Assembly (NCBI RefSeq): GCF_004358445.1
Contig: NZ_CP037951.1
Coordinates: 979,501 to 1,043,500, forward strand
Direction: 5' to 3'
Source: Parashewanella tropica
Lineage (GTDB): Bacteria; Pseudomonadota; Gammaproteobacteria; Enterobacterales; Shewanellaceae
Length of the DNA: 64,000 nt
This document shows positions 17,537 to 27,219 of the stretch, piece after piece (positions within the stretch are counted from its first letter, which is position 1; each line of letters starts with the position of its first letter). A model generated the notes under the pieces. The model saw only the letters and a program-made list of their open reading frames with translations, ran no database searches and was not told where the DNA came from. Both the position numbers and the translations under genes were made by a program.

Positions 17537-18892
17537 TTAGAACGTGTACTGAACACGAGCAGTGAAGCCTTTTCCTTTGTCTTGAGTACCAACTAGGCTA
17601 GTAACGGCTGCCTCGCTACCTTTAACTTTTGCGTCTTGGTAGTTCAGCATAAATCGTAGTTGTGAGTTCAAGTAGTAGTTCACACCTAGGGTCATTACGT
17701 CAATTTCAGTGCCTTGTGATTTATTATCGAGCGCCGCGTTTTTAAATGTTGAATCTGCATTGGTTAAACGAGCATAGACTTCCCACGCATTTTTAACACC
17801 TTTAGGTTGCTTGAAAGCACCTTTAGCTTGGTCGTAGTAACGTGATTCACCAGTAATAAAGTAACTACCAGTTACGTAGTAACCGGATAGTTCAGGTGCA
17901 GAGTCAGCGCTATTTGTGGTATCAGCATCACGCATGATGTACTCAGATTGAACAGAGAAAGGACCATTTACAGCGGCAAACTCAAGTCCGTATTCATTGA
18001 TTTTGCTAACAGCAACACCTTTACCGCCTGCATTTGAATCAAGTAGACGAACATTGGTATTACGGATCTCACCACGTGCACGGTTACGAAGCTCTGCATC
18101 GCCGTGTTCACGAATAGAACCCCATGCACCTACGTGTATAACAGTGTCTTTTGTGGCAATCGGTGCGTAATTTACACGACCGGTTACAGCCCAAAGATTG
18201 TTGCCATCGCCTTCTTTGCGGCCATTGCTTGCACCATCTGCGGCTTGATATATACCCACCGCGTAACGTAAACCAGAGTCTTTGAAGTTTTGGTTTACAC
18301 GTAAACCCCAGTTGAAGAATGGAGATACAGCATTAACAATGGCTGAGCGAGACATTGCAGTGATGTGATTACTGCTGGTAACGGCTTCTAAAGTGACATC
18401 TTCTTTAATTTTACCGATTTGGATTTGAGGACCGCCATTTCTTTTAAAGCCGTTATAACTCAAAATCGCATTTTGAATTCGACCGTCTTCGCGGTTTTTA
18501 CCTTTGCGGTTGCCGCCACCAAATGCCAAAACAAACTGATAAGCCCAATCTTGGTTTAGATCTCCTGAAATGCCTACACGCGCACGACGAATGAACAGAT
18601 CGTTTGAGTTATCACCATCATTTTTCGCGTTATAAGCGCCATCGAAATTGTCATAATCTAAGTGAAAGCGACCATTTAGCTTGAAGCTAGTCCCAGTCTT
18701 CTTATCTTTAATACGAAGTCCTGCACCTGTGTTTTTAACTTTCGCTGATTTCTTTTCAACTTTCTTTTCTAGCTCAGCCAAACGCGTTTTAAGCGCTTCA
18801 ATTTCAGATTCGGTCGAGTCAGCGAGCACTGATGTGCTAGCAAACATGCTTACAAATAAACTACTTAGCAAAAATGTCTTATTAGTTTTCAT
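17537..18892 (-). CDS. OprP/OprO-type outer-membrane porin
   Basis: About 451 residues from ATG 18892, preferred over 18907 because it gives a clean signal peptide (MKTNKTFLLSSLFVSMFAS...VLA) with GGAG upstream. After the signal comes a short coiled coil (EIEALKTRLAELEKKVEKK), then a 16-strand-type barrel starting FKLNGRFHLDYDNF and containing LFIRRARVGISGDL. It ends ARVQYTF with the terminal Phe needed for BAM insertion. This is the phosphate-selective porin O/P family (PF07396), whose members also pass other anions. Placed between tctC and tctB, it probably admits the carboxylate substrate of the TTT carrier. Confidence 0.9.
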   Translation of the reverse strand: MKTNKTFLLSSLFVSMFASTSVLADSTESEIEALKTRLAELEKKVEKKSAKVKNTGAGLRIKDKKTGTSFKLNGRFHLDYDNFDGAYNAKNDGDNSNDLFIRRARVGISGDLNQDWAYQFVLAFGGGNRKGKNREDGRIQNAILSYNGFKRNGGPQIQIGKIKEDVTLEAVTSSNHITAMSRSAIVNAVSPFFNWGLRVNQNFKDSGLRYAVGIYQAADGASNGRKEGDGNNLWAVTGRVNYAPIATKDTVIHVGAWGSIREHGDAELRNRARGEIRNTNVRLLDSNAGGKGVAVSKINEYGLEFAAVNGPFSVQSEYIMRDADTTNSADSAPELSGYYVTGSYFITGESRYYDQAKGAFKQPKGVKNAWEVYARLTNADSTFKNAALDNKSQGTEIDVMTLGVNYYLNSQLRFMLNYQDAKVKGSEAAVTSLVGTQDKGKGFTARVQYTF

Positions 18893-18918
18893 TATTATTA
18901 TCTCCATAAAGGGTATTT

Positions 18919-19890
18919 TCAGGGGGATAGAGAAGTGTTGAGTTGGTTAGTTATACGATTAAATAATTCGGTTAGTTGGAATTGGGTTTGTTGGGAATCG
19001 GCGTACTTAATGTTTAATCCTTGATTCGCTAGCTTTTCTTTTAAAGTGTTTACCTTTGCTAACTGTTTAAGCATTTGCTGTAACTGGTTCACAATGATCT
19101 TGGGCGTATTTTTGGGGGCAAGTAATACAACGGGGGAGGATAGGCTAAAGTTCTTTATCCCTAACTCTGTAAACGTTGGAATATTGCTCATTGCTTCATC
19201 GCGAGTGTGGGCGTTTACAGCCAAACCTTTTAAGAGAGATTCATAGCCTTTTAATTGCTGAACACCAATAAAGCCAAAATCCACTTGATGGCTGATTAAT
19301 GCGGCTCTAGCTGGACCGCCCCCCCTAAAGGGCACATCCCGAACTTTTAAGTGATTAGCGTTAAGAAACCCCATACCACTGAAATGGTGGAAGCTATTTC
19401 TTCCAGAGTGTCCCCAGCGCATTTTCGAGTGCTTATCTTGGATGGCTCTTACGAGTTTACTTGTATTCTGATAAGGGCTATCTGCCGGAACGACAAGTGC
19501 AGTATTGAGCTCGCCTACTTGGGCGATAACTTGAAATGAACTGAATGGATCAAGGTCGGGCTTTCTATGTAATGACGATAACAATAATGAACTGGCAGAA
19601 ACTAACAGGAGTGTGTGACCATCAGGTTTTGCCTTTCTTAAAGTCATTGTACCTTTGATACCACCGTACCCCGCTTGGTTGATCACGGCAAAAGGCTGTG
19701 TTTTTTGAAAAAAAGGAGCAGCAGCAATGGCTCTAGCATAACTGTCTACTCCGCCACCTGCTTTATAGGGGACAATAAGTTTTATCGGTTTTACAGGGAA
19801 TTTTTGAGTTGAGCCATAGGCTGTGTTGAACATAGCACTGAATAAGATCAGCAAGGTTAACTTAAAAATAAAAAGGGTATTAGCTTTCAT
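18919..19890 (-). CDS. tctC: Tripartite tricarboxylate transporter binding protein TctC
   Basis: 323 residues: signal peptide to about residue 26 (ending AYG), then the typical Bug/TctC fold with FPVKPIKLIVPYKAGGGVD and INQAGYGGIKGTM near the start, and later RDVPFRGGGPARAALISHQVDFGFIG. It captures a carboxylate (tricarboxylate, aromatic or dicarboxylic acid) in the periplasm and delivers it to TctAB. First gene of the operon tctC-porin-tctB-tctA-lyase; divergent from the LysR regulator, with the shared operator at 19957 between them. The ligand cannot be told from sequence. Confidence 0.94.
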   Translation of the reverse strand: MKANTLFIFKLTLLILFSAMFNTAYGSTQKFPVKPIKLIVPYKAGGGVDSYARAIAAAPFFQKTQPFAVINQAGYGGIKGTMTLRKAKPDGHTLLLVSASSLLLSSLHRKPDLDPFSSFQVIAQVGELNTALVVPADSPYQNTSKLVRAIQDKHSKMRWGHSGRNSFHHFSGMGFLNANHLKVRDVPFRGGGPARAALISHQVDFGFIGVQQLKGYESLLKGLAVNAHTRDEAMSNIPTFTELGIKNFSLSSPVVLLAPKNTPKIIVNQLQQMLKQLAKVNTLKEKLANQGLNIKYADSQQTQFQLTELFNRITNQLNTSLSP

Positions 19891-19956
19891 TTTTTAACCT
19901 CCTTAAATTAATTTAGTGCTACATGGTATAACTCTAAAGTGAACTAACGGTTTCCC

Positions 19957-19995
19957 AAAGTGCAAATAAGGAATATACTCTTGCGTAATTTGCAT
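19957..19995. promoter_or_regulatory. LysR operator in the tctC/lysR divergent region
   Basis: The 121-bp intergenic region contains TGCAAAT and ATTTGCA as inverted arms 16 nt apart, within an AAAGTGCAAA...TTGCG...TTGCAT frame. The dyad is where a LysR-type activator would be expected, and the frame recurs at 14174. Confidence 0.6.
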
Positions 19996-20011
19996 ACAGA
20001 ATGGAGGCTAT

Positions 20012-20920
20012 ATGAACATCAAAGCCTTAAGAGCATTTCGAATCACTATGATAGAAGGCTCAATCGCAAAAGCTTCTGAAAAGATGCACTTAAGTCAGTC
20101 AGCCATCAGTCGATTGATTTCGTCTTTAGAGGGGGAGCTTAAGCTTGATTTGTTTTTACGAAGCGGAAGAAGACTGATCCCAACTCAGCAAGCACTTGCC
20201 TTTGATCGCGAAGCAAGACGTATCCTCGATAACTTAGATGAAATCAAACGTATTGCTGATGAAATACGAACGGCACAAACTCAACGATTAAGAGTGCTGG
20301 CAATGCCTCGCGTGGCACCAACGTTAGTTTCACCGACAGTAAAGCGCTTTTTAGAAGAACATTCAGATGTTCATTTGAGTGTTGATGTTCGTACCCACCG
20401 TGATGCGGAGCAATGGTTGTTAGGGCGAGAGTACGATTTGGGGATTGGTCCACTTCCAATCAATCATCCAGATATCAGTAGTGAAGTGCTGCTTAAAGTT
20501 CGTGCTGCCGCCATTCTTCCTTTAAATCATCCTTTGTGTGACAAAACAGAAATCAATGCCAGCGATTTAAAAGATGAGGCAATGATCGCACTTTTGCCGC
20601 ATCTATTACTTAGAACTCAAATGGAAGACTTTTTTCACTCAGCGGGACAGGAAAAGGCATTTGCTTGTGAAGTGGCCTCATCACAACTGGCTTGCTTTTT
20701 GGTTGCTGATGGCGCAGGTATTACCATTGCAGATTCGCTAACGGCAAAGATAGTTGATAATCAAGTGGTGACTCGCCCAATCGTACCTGAAAGATGGATG
20801 TCTTTTGGTATTTTATATCCTAAGTCGGTAGAGTTATCTTCTGCTGCGAAAGAGTTCATTGCACTATTGAAAGCAGATCTCGCTCATTTAGAAAGTGAGC
20901 ATATTAAGATTGAAAAATAA
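20012..20920 (+). CDS. LysR-family transcriptional regulator
   Basis: 302 residues. The N-terminal winged helix-turn-helix spans about 2-60 (MNIKALRAFRITMIEGSIA, then MHLSQSAISRLISSLEGELK). A linker helix and a periplasmic-binding-like effector domain starting RLRVLAMPRVAPTLVSP follow. GGAG lies before ATG 20012. It is divergent from tctC and, like most LysR proteins in that position, should activate the neighbouring operon in response to its substrate. The similar site before the DASS-lyase pair suggests a second target. The effector is unknown; a carboxylate is likely. Confidence 0.93.
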   Translation: MNIKALRAFRITMIEGSIAKASEKMHLSQSAISRLISSLEGELKLDLFLRSGRRLIPTQQALAFDREARRILDNLDEIKRIADEIRTAQTQRLRVLAMPRVAPTLVSPTVKRFLEEHSDVHLSVDVRTHRDAEQWLLGREYDLGIGPLPINHPDISSEVLLKVRAAAILPLNHPLCDKTEINASDLKDEAMIALLPHLLLRTQMEDFFHSAGQEKAFACEVASSQLACFLVADGAGITIADSLTAKIVDNQVVTRPIVPERWMSFGILYPKSVELSSAAKEFIALLKADLAHLESEHIKIEK

Positions 20921-20941
20921 CGTGTCATTAATGCTAAAAAT

Positions 20942-20982
20942 AAAAGCCTCATGATCTACATTAATAGAGCATGAGGCTTTTT
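20942..20982. terminator. Bidirectional terminator
   Basis: AAAAGCCTCATG pairs with CATGAGGCTTTT across a 16-nt loop, between the LysR gene and the convergent ABC-2/M1 gene. Confidence 0.88.
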
Positions 20983-21003
20983 AGATTGCAATGTTAGTCC
21001 TGA

Positions 21004-24000
21004 CTACAGCTTATAAATATTATCTTTCGAGTCTCTATCAACCAGCCTTACAAACGGGTCTACACCTAAGAATTTAGGCTCAGACTTCGATTTAATCTCA
21101 AAGCTCAACTTGTTATCGCCAGAGGTAATTCGATGTTTTTCGAGCATTAACACTTGAGCATCATCCGTCAGTTTTTCTGGATCTTGGCTAAATATCCCGA
21201 TATCAATTAAGTTATCTAATTGCTGTTCGGTTTCTTCGCCTTTACCTGATGCTGATTTACGAGAAGCAAATACTGTCATATCGACTTTGTAATTCCCGTT
21301 CTCAAGCTTGGTAATTTCAGCCTCTTTAACGCGTAGGTCATAGATAGAAATTTGGTTAAAGGAATTATCGACTAAGCGTGCTTGCTCACTGTCCAAGCCC
21401 ATCTTGAGGTAACTCACCAAATCCAATGTCGTTGGATATGGGTCATTACGATACTTATAACGCTGCAAGAAGGCTTTTAGGTTTGCATTTAAACGCTCTT
21501 CGCCAATCGCATCTTTCAGTGCCATCATGATCACTGAACCTTTTTGATAGTGAATATAACCTTGGTTCTCACTTCGCAATAGCGGCATTTCTTTGATGCG
21601 TTCGTTCGAGCGACCACGTAAATACCTATCAAGTTCATACTTCATAAACTTACGTAGCATGTTCTTACCGTACTTTTTCTCAAGCACCATTAAAGCTGAG
21701 TATTGAGACAAAGATTCAGAAATCACCGCGCTACCTTGAACATTCGCCGCTCCCACTTGATGTCCCCACCATTGGTGAGCCACTTCGTGGGCGGTTACGT
21801 AATAAACTGGGTCGATGTTGTCAGGATCTCTCAGGTCACTTATAAAACCGATATTTTCAGAATACGGAACGGTATTGGCAAAGCTCTGGGCAAATCTGCG
21901 ATATGAAGGGAATTCCATAATGCGCATTTGCTTATGTTGATAAGGACCAAAGTTCTCCGAGAAGTAGTCGATAGAATCTTTGACTGATTCAATCATGCGA
22001 TCAACATTCCAGTTATGTACTGGGTGGTGATACACCTCTATGCTAATTCCTTTATGTTGCTCTTTTTTCACCTGATATCTGGCTGAAATAAAGGCATAGA
22101 AGTTAACCATTGGCTTATCCATTTTGTAATGGAAGTAGCTACGATTATTTTCTTGCCATTCTTTTTGCAGATATCCCGGTGCTAAGGCAATTTGATCATT
22201 GGCAGTAGAAATTGTGGTTTCAAACTCAATGAAGTTGCCATCGACACCAAAGAAGTTTTGATGATGATAGCTTTCATCTTCCAGTTTGTTGGCACGTTCT
22301 TTATGCGCTAATTCACGTTTTGTACGCTCATGGCGATCAGCAATCTCATAATTGTCTTGGTAGCCGAAACTCGGTAGTAAGCTCCAGTTGTTGATGAAAG
22401 TGCCATTTTCAACAACGGCATAATCGACACCAGACTCCTCGATTCCTACTGTTTTACGGGTTAGCTTGATGTGACCTTCTATGATTGCATTAGGTTCCAC
22501 AGGTTTATCGAATGTCAGCCAAGCACTTCTATAAACAGGGTGGAACTCACCTAGCTTAGAGTTAGGTATCGCAATTTCGACATCTTCAGCCTTGGTATGA
22601 GTAGGAAGACCAATTAATACCTTTTCAATCGCTTGATCCGATTTATTTTGCCAAGTGATTGCAAAGTCAGCCTTGATCATTCTATCAGCAGGGAAGATAT
22701 CCACCTTAGCATTGACCTTAGTCGTCGTTGGTAGAGGAAGAGATTGATATTGCTTATACTCTTTTTCGTAATCTGCACGTCTGTCTAAGCTTTCATCTTG
22801 GGTGATGTAGTTGTTTACCACTTTGGTTTGGTAATACAAATAACTACCCGTAGAGATAAACACTAACAAACTGGCTGCAATCGTCGCTTTACCTGTGAAG
22901 CCGATTTGGTAACCCAGCGACTTTAAGCGTGACTTAAGTGGTTGTTGAGGTCCGCGATGATACAAACCAAAACCGATCACAAACAAGATTGTGGTTAATG
23001 CGCCCCAGTACAACATATACCAAGTATGAGGAGCTAGGCTTAAGCCATAACCATTGAGATCAGAATATTCGGTATTCGGTGAAGTACCAAAGTTATAAAG
23101 GCTGTGCCCTAATCCCCAATTTGCCATAATGACTGTGGTTAAGTTGTACGCCACAAATAGTGCCATACCTACATACTTATTAGGCGATATTGCCTGTAAG
23201 AAGAAGGCGAGAACCGCACTCATTAAAAATGGTAACAAGTAAAAGTATCCTAGACGGATAGCATACTGCGAAAGCTCAATATGGCCTTGCCCTTTTATGA
23301 GCTGAAAACTGATTGTCGTCAGCATAGAAAGCACATAAAGCGTTGCCATAACTAAAGCTACTGCCAGTAACTTGGACGACCAAAAGCTGATATTTTTTAC
23401 AGGTAGGCTATCAATAATATCGCCCATGCCTGAGTTACGTTCACGCCATACAATCTCGCCGCTGTAATAGATCAAGATAATGACCATCAACAGCCCTGTT
23501 GCTTGGACTATGTCAGTTACCATTGCTGTAGTTAATGGCCAATTGGAAGTACCATACCAACCAAAGTCATCAATCATGGGAGCAACCAGATTGAATACTG
23601 TTAAAAAGCTCAATACTAGAAATGGTGCACTAAAGATAACTTGCCTGACTTCAAACTTTACCCTTGCCCAAAATTGATCCAAGTTATTTGGTGTGGTTGT
23701 AGTGGCAAGGTCTTTTAATGGTTTTAGCTCAGGTATTACCTCAACTTTTTTGCTTTTTGTGTCTTTCTTCTTACTTAGTGTTGGCTGCTTTAAAATGCCA
23801 GAGAAAAACAGCATCAACAGAGCTACCCCAAACCAAATTAAACGGTTTTGCAGCAGCAAAGCATCAAACGGCAGCATTTGAGTATTCTTTTCCGCTATCG
23901 TCCAATAGCGAGTAATTTCAGAAAAAGTAAAGCGTCCAAATGGATCGAGTAAAGCGGCCAGTTCTCTATACTCAGGGCGACTCGCTAACACACCTGCAAA

Positions 24001-24567
24001 ACTGAAAAAGACCAGCATGGTAACAGCGGTTAAATACAAAGCCATTAGTGAGCGAAATCGATTCGCCATAGTGTAAAACAGTACTGATGTTAAAAATAAA
24101 CTCGGTACGGCAAGAACAAAAAATGGCTGAATATAAAAGTCCAAAGAGACTGGACCAAGGCGAGTTTGATCTAACCAAGGCATAAATGAGCCAAGTAATA
24201 AACCGATTGGTACAAACGCAAAGCAAGTTAGCACAACCGCATAGCTGCCTAATAACCTTCCAAGTTGATACGCGAAAGGATTTAACGGTTTGCTATAAAC
24301 CAGTTCTTCCATTTGGTGCTGGTGGTTTCTAATTGCGGTACTGCCCACAAAATTAACCACGGCGAACATGGCAATAAATGCCATGATATTGATAGCAATG
24401 GCTACGTTGTAGGCACTGTTTTTCATTACTTCACCACCGCCGCCAATGACAACATTGTTAGAAGCAACCGATAGAAAGCTCATTAAGAAAAACAAAAATG
24501 ACACTATGTAGAAAGAGGGCTGGCGCAAATAATATCGCCATTCAAATGTTAAGCTTGATAGAAACAT
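21004..24567 (-). CDS. ABC-2 permease fused to an M1-family aminopeptidase
   Basis: 1187 residues. About 1-570 carries two sets of six hydrophobic helices of ABC-2 type permeases, separated by a cytoplasmic linker rich in Lys (LSKKKDTKSKK near 260). After one more membrane segment near 585, the chain continues as an extracytoplasmic M1 gluzincin. The zinc site HEVAHQWWGH is at about 925-935 and the third ligand lies in SAVISESLSQY about 20 residues on. The Gly-x-Met-Glu-Asn block of classical M1 enzymes is not obvious. It is preceded by its ATPase partner (9-bp gap). The arrangement suggests an ABC machine whose energy is coupled to a periplasmic peptidase; the substrate is unknown. Such fusions occur in several marine genera. 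Confidence 0.9.
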   Translation of the reverse strand: MFLSSLTFEWRYYLRQPSFYIVSFLFFLMSFLSVASNNVVIGGGGEVMKNSAYNVAIAINIMAFIAMFAVVNFVGSTAIRNHQHQMEELVYSKPLNPFAYQLGRLLGSYAVVLTCFAFVPIGLLLGSFMPWLDQTRLGPVSLDFYIQPFFVLAVPSLFLTSVLFYTMANRFRSLMALYLTAVTMLVFFSFAGVLASRPEYRELAALLDPFGRFTFSEITRYWTIAEKNTQMLPFDALLLQNRLIWFGVALLMLFFSGILKQPTLSKKKDTKSKKVEVIPELKPLKDLATTTTPNNLDQFWARVKFEVRQVIFSAPFLVLSFLTVFNLVAPMIDDFGWYGTSNWPLTTAMVTDIVQATGLLMVIILIYYSGEIVWRERNSGMGDIIDSLPVKNISFWSSKLLAVALVMATLYVLSMLTTISFQLIKGQGHIELSQYAIRLGYFYLLPFLMSAVLAFFLQAISPNKYVGMALFVAYNLTTVIMANWGLGHSLYNFGTSPNTEYSDLNGYGLSLAPHTWYMLYWGALTTILFVIGFGLYHRGPQQPLKSRLKSLGYQIGFTGKATIAASLLVFISTGSYLYYQTKVVNNYITQDESLDRRADYEKEYKQYQSLPLPTTTKVNAKVDIFPADRMIKADFAITWQNKSDQAIEKVLIGLPTHTKAEDVEIAIPNSKLGEFHPVYRSAWLTFDKPVEPNAIIEGHIKLTRKTVGIEESGVDYAVVENGTFINNWSLLPSFGYQDNYEIADRHERTKRELAHKERANKLEDESYHHQNFFGVDGNFIEFETTISTANDQIALAPGYLQKEWQENNRSYFHYKMDKPMVNFYAFISARYQVKKEQHKGISIEVYHHPVHNWNVDRMIESVKDSIDYFSENFGPYQHKQMRIMEFPSYRRFAQSFANTVPYSENIGFISDLRDPDNIDPVYYVTAHEVAHQWWGHQVGAANVQGSAVISESLSQYSALMVLEKKYGKNMLRKFMKYELDRYLRGRSNERIKEMPLLRSENQGYIHYQKGSVIMMALKDAIGEERLNANLKAFLQRYKYRNDPYPTTLDLVSYLKMGLDSEQARLVDNSFNQISIYDLRVKEAEITKLENGNYKVDMTVFASRKSASGKGEETEQQLDNLIDIGIFSQDPEKLTDDAQVLMLEKHRITSGDNKLSFEIKSKSEPKFLGVDPFVRLVDRDSKDNIYKL

Positions 24568-24576
24568 ACTTCCCCC

Positions 24577-25458
24577 TTATGCCGCAGATTGGTTGCGGTG
24601 GCTGTGTAAGGTAGAGAAATATAAATCTTCTAGCCCAGCTTGAGCTGGCGTAAAGCCTTCAGGGCACTCATTGGCAAGTACATTGATAATGGTTTTACCT
24701 GCAAATAAGCGCTTAGAAATCACATCTAGCTGAGACTCTAGCTCCTGCGCTTCTTGTTGGTCGCAAGTCTTAGTCCAGATCTGATCATTAAGAGAATGCA
24801 CTAACTGTTGCGGATGACCTTCAAGCAATATTTTGCCCGAAGCCAATACCGCCATGTTAGAGCAAAGTTCAGAAACATCTTCAACGATGTGAGTAGAAAG
24901 AATAATGACTTTCTCTTCACCAAGGCTAACCAAAAGATTATGAAAGCGATTGCGCTCTTCAGGGTCGAGTCCTGCTGTTGGTTCATCGACAATTAAAAGC
25001 TGTGGATCGCCTAACAGTGCTTGGGCAATACCAAAACGCTGACGCATACCACCAGAAAAACCACTGACGGCTTTGTTCTTGTGTTGGAAAAGGTTGGTGT
25101 GAGCTAAAAGGTTATCAACAATTTCTTTACGTTCTTTTTTGTTGTTAATGCCCTTTAGAATGGCAAGGTGATTCAATAAATCAAAGGCGCTGATCCGTGG
25201 ATAAACGTTAAAATCTTGTGGTAAATAACCTAATGTTTTTCTGATGGATTGCGGATCAGATAACACGTCAATACCGTTAAAATTGATTGAACCACTATCG
25301 GCATCTTGTAATCCTGCGATGGTTCTCATCAGTGAAGACTTACCTGCACCATTAGGCCCAAGTAGACCAAACATGCCTTTATCAATGTTTAAGTTAACGC
25401 CATCCAGCGCCTTAACCCCGTTATCGTAAGTCTTAGTTAACCCTGTTATGTTCAGCAT
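24577..25458 (-). CDS. ABC transporter ATP-binding protein, ABC-2 type
   Basis: 293 residues, one nucleotide-binding domain: Walker A GPNGAGKSS at 34-42, signature FSGGMRQRFGIAQALLG near 140, Walker B LLIVDEPTAGLDPE and the switch STHIVED. A C-terminal extension of about 80 residues is typical of the drug/antibiotic and lantibiotic-exporter type (CcmA/NatA-like). It drives the fused permease-peptidase encoded 9 bp downstream; the two genes form one operon with no other members. Confidence 0.94.
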   Translation of the reverse strand: MLNITGLTKTYDNGVKALDGVNLNIDKGMFGLLGPNGAGKSSLMRTIAGLQDADSGSINFNGIDVLSDPQSIRKTLGYLPQDFNVYPRISAFDLLNHLAILKGINNKKERKEIVDNLLAHTNLFQHKNKAVSGFSGGMRQRFGIAQALLGDPQLLIVDEPTAGLDPEERNRFHNLLVSLGEEKVIILSTHIVEDVSELCSNMAVLASGKILLEGHPQQLVHSLNDQIWTKTCDQQEAQELESQLDVISKRLFAGKTIINVLANECPEGFTPAQAGLEDLYFSTLHSHRNQSAA

Positions 25459-25589
25459 TTCTTTCTTCCGTACTGTTGCTAAATTGTTAAATCCTATCAG
25501 CTAAAAATGCAATAGTCTTTTTCAATGTGTAATTAATTGTAAATTGAACAAACGAAGGGGTAAGTGATGTTGGGTTGTGACATTAAAAA

Positions 25590-25618
25590 ACAGCCCTATA
25601 AAAACTGTTTAGGGCTGT
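25590..25618 (-). terminator. Terminator of the subtilase gene
   Basis: ACAGCCCT pairs with AGGGCTGT across a 13-nt loop and is followed on the minus strand by six T. It lies just after the 25633 stop. Confidence 0.85.
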
Positions 25619-25632
25619 GTTTTAAGGTTTAA

Positions 25633-26952
25633 CTAATTAGGAAGTGAATAAACTAAAGCGTTTGGTGTTTCCTTAGCTCTCTCTTTGTTTTTCCTGCCTG
25701 GGAACCAACCTAAGTTCATATTAATTGCCCCAGTAGTCGAGCGTTCGGTTAACTCTTTACTGATCTCAGTTGGGGTTAACTTAGGGTTTTCTTGTAAATA
25801 CAGAGCCACAACTCCAGCTACATGAGGCGAGGCCATTGATGTACCACTGGCTTTGGCATAAGCATGATCATTACCTATCCATGCTGAAATGATATTTGAG
25901 CCTGGGGCAAAAATATTTGTGCATTTACCGTAATATGAATAACTGGCTCGTTTGTCCTTTTCGTCTGATGCGCTAACGGTAATGGCGTTAGGATCATGAG
26001 CTGGAGAACCTTTACAAGAATCGAGAACATCAACAGCACTGGTTTTATTTCCAGCTGCAACGACGACAGGAATCCCTGAATTAACCAGCTTATCTACTGC
26101 TTGCTCTAAAGCTTGACTAACTTGAGGGCCACCTAAGCTCATATTCACCACACTAGGTGTTTTAGCTTGCTGGGCTAATGTGTATACCTCTTCTAGCCCT
26201 GCAATAACATCACTGTCACTTCCTTTTCCTTCACAGCTCAAAACTCTTACTCCAACCACGTTTACATTTTTAGCTACGCCAGAAGTTCCGCCGGCAATCG
26301 TGCCTGAAACGTGCGTTCCATGACCATTACAGTCACCAACATCATTGGCAGGGTTTTTCTCATACCCTTTGCCTTTTTTATTGATATAGACGGATGCGCG
26401 ACCACCAAACTCCTGATGTTTGTAATATAAACCTGTATCAACGACATAAGCTGTAACGCCAGAACCATCGTAAAGATAGGTGTAACTACCGTCTACATCT
26501 GAAAGTTTATGCTGATCGATACGAGCTAATCCCCAGTCAACATTTTTGGTCTGCACTTTTTTTGAAGGGGTTGGGGGTTGATTATCAACGGGAATAATGG
26601 ATACCTGATAATCCGGCTCAATATAGGCGGTACTCGGAAGTTTCGCTAAATCGGCTACTTGTTGCTTATTGGCGGTAACAACAAAACCGTTAAGCATTCG
26701 ATGAAACTTTTTACCCACTTTGACACCCAGTTGATTCACTGCTTGCATGGCTTGTTCGTTAACCAAGTTGGCGTTTAAGGTGTCTAGACTTTGTGCTGTC
26801 ATCTGTGAGTTTTTCACTGGTGACTTTAACACCACAATATACTGCTCATTTGTTGAGGGAGTTGAAGTGTTCTGTGCTGAATCCATTGCATGTGCAAAGA
26901 AAGGTGCCAGTCCAATGGCTAAGAAAATTTTTGAGAAAGCGTTGTACTGCAT
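25633..26952 (-). CDS. Secreted subtilisin-like serine protease (S8, proteinase K type)
   Basis: About 439 residues from ATG 26952 (GGAG 7 nt upstream; a further ATG-like start at 26973 would spoil the signal). Signal peptide to about residue 22 (APFFAHA), then an I9 propeptide/inhibitor (YIVVLKSP...YIEPDYQVS). The S8 domain has the catalytic triad Asp in AYVVDTGLYY, His in GDCNGHGTHVSG and Ser in ASGTSMASPHVAGVVALY; VNMSLGGP and VVVAAGN are also present. No PPC or other C-terminal domain is seen, although the tail after NLGWFPGRKNKER is unusual. Extracellular protein digestion is expected. Divergent from the heme-type TonB receptor. Confidence 0.94.
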   Translation of the reverse strand: MQYNAFSKIFLAIGLAPFFAHAMDSAQNTSTPSTNEQYIVVLKSPVKNSQMTAQSLDTLNANLVNEQAMQAVNQLGVKVGKKFHRMLNGFVVTANKQQVADLAKLPSTAYIEPDYQVSIIPVDNQPPTPSKKVQTKNVDWGLARIDQHKLSDVDGSYTYLYDGSGVTAYVVDTGLYYKHQEFGGRASVYINKKGKGYEKNPANDVGDCNGHGTHVSGTIAGGTSGVAKNVNVVGVRVLSCEGKGSDSDVIAGLEEVYTLAQQAKTPSVVNMSLGGPQVSQALEQAVDKLVNSGIPVVVAAGNKTSAVDVLDSCKGSPAHDPNAITVSASDEKDKRASYSYYGKCTNIFAPGSNIISAWIGNDHAYAKASGTSMASPHVAGVVALYLQENPKLTPTEISKELTERSTTGAINMNLGWFPGRKNKERAKETPNALVYSLPN

Positions 26953-27148
26953 GCTCACTGCTCCTGTAACCATATTTTAAAAGAAATTTTTGTGCACTTC
27001 AGCATCAACATTCGCTGTGTTTTGCGCAAGAACAATTAGTAATATCGTATATAGAAGTTTGATAGTGATGGGAAAGAGCTACACATCCGTTCTTTTGACG
27101 ACTCTGTCTCGTACACATTTATTAACAAATATATCTTTTAAATTTGCT

Positions 27149-27167
27149 AATGATAAGTATTCTCATT
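27149..27167. promoter_or_regulatory. Fur box and promoter of the heme-type receptor
   Basis: AATGATAAG T ATTCTCATT is a near-perfect 9-1-9 dyad that fits the iron-repressor Fur consensus. It covers the expected -35 area of a promoter whose -10 is TATAAT at 27183-27188, 32 bp before the GTG start of the receptor. Confidence 0.85.
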
Positions 27168-27219
27168 TGCGGTTTGTTTCTATATAATTCCGCCAATTTT
27201 TTTAGATGAGAATAATGTC

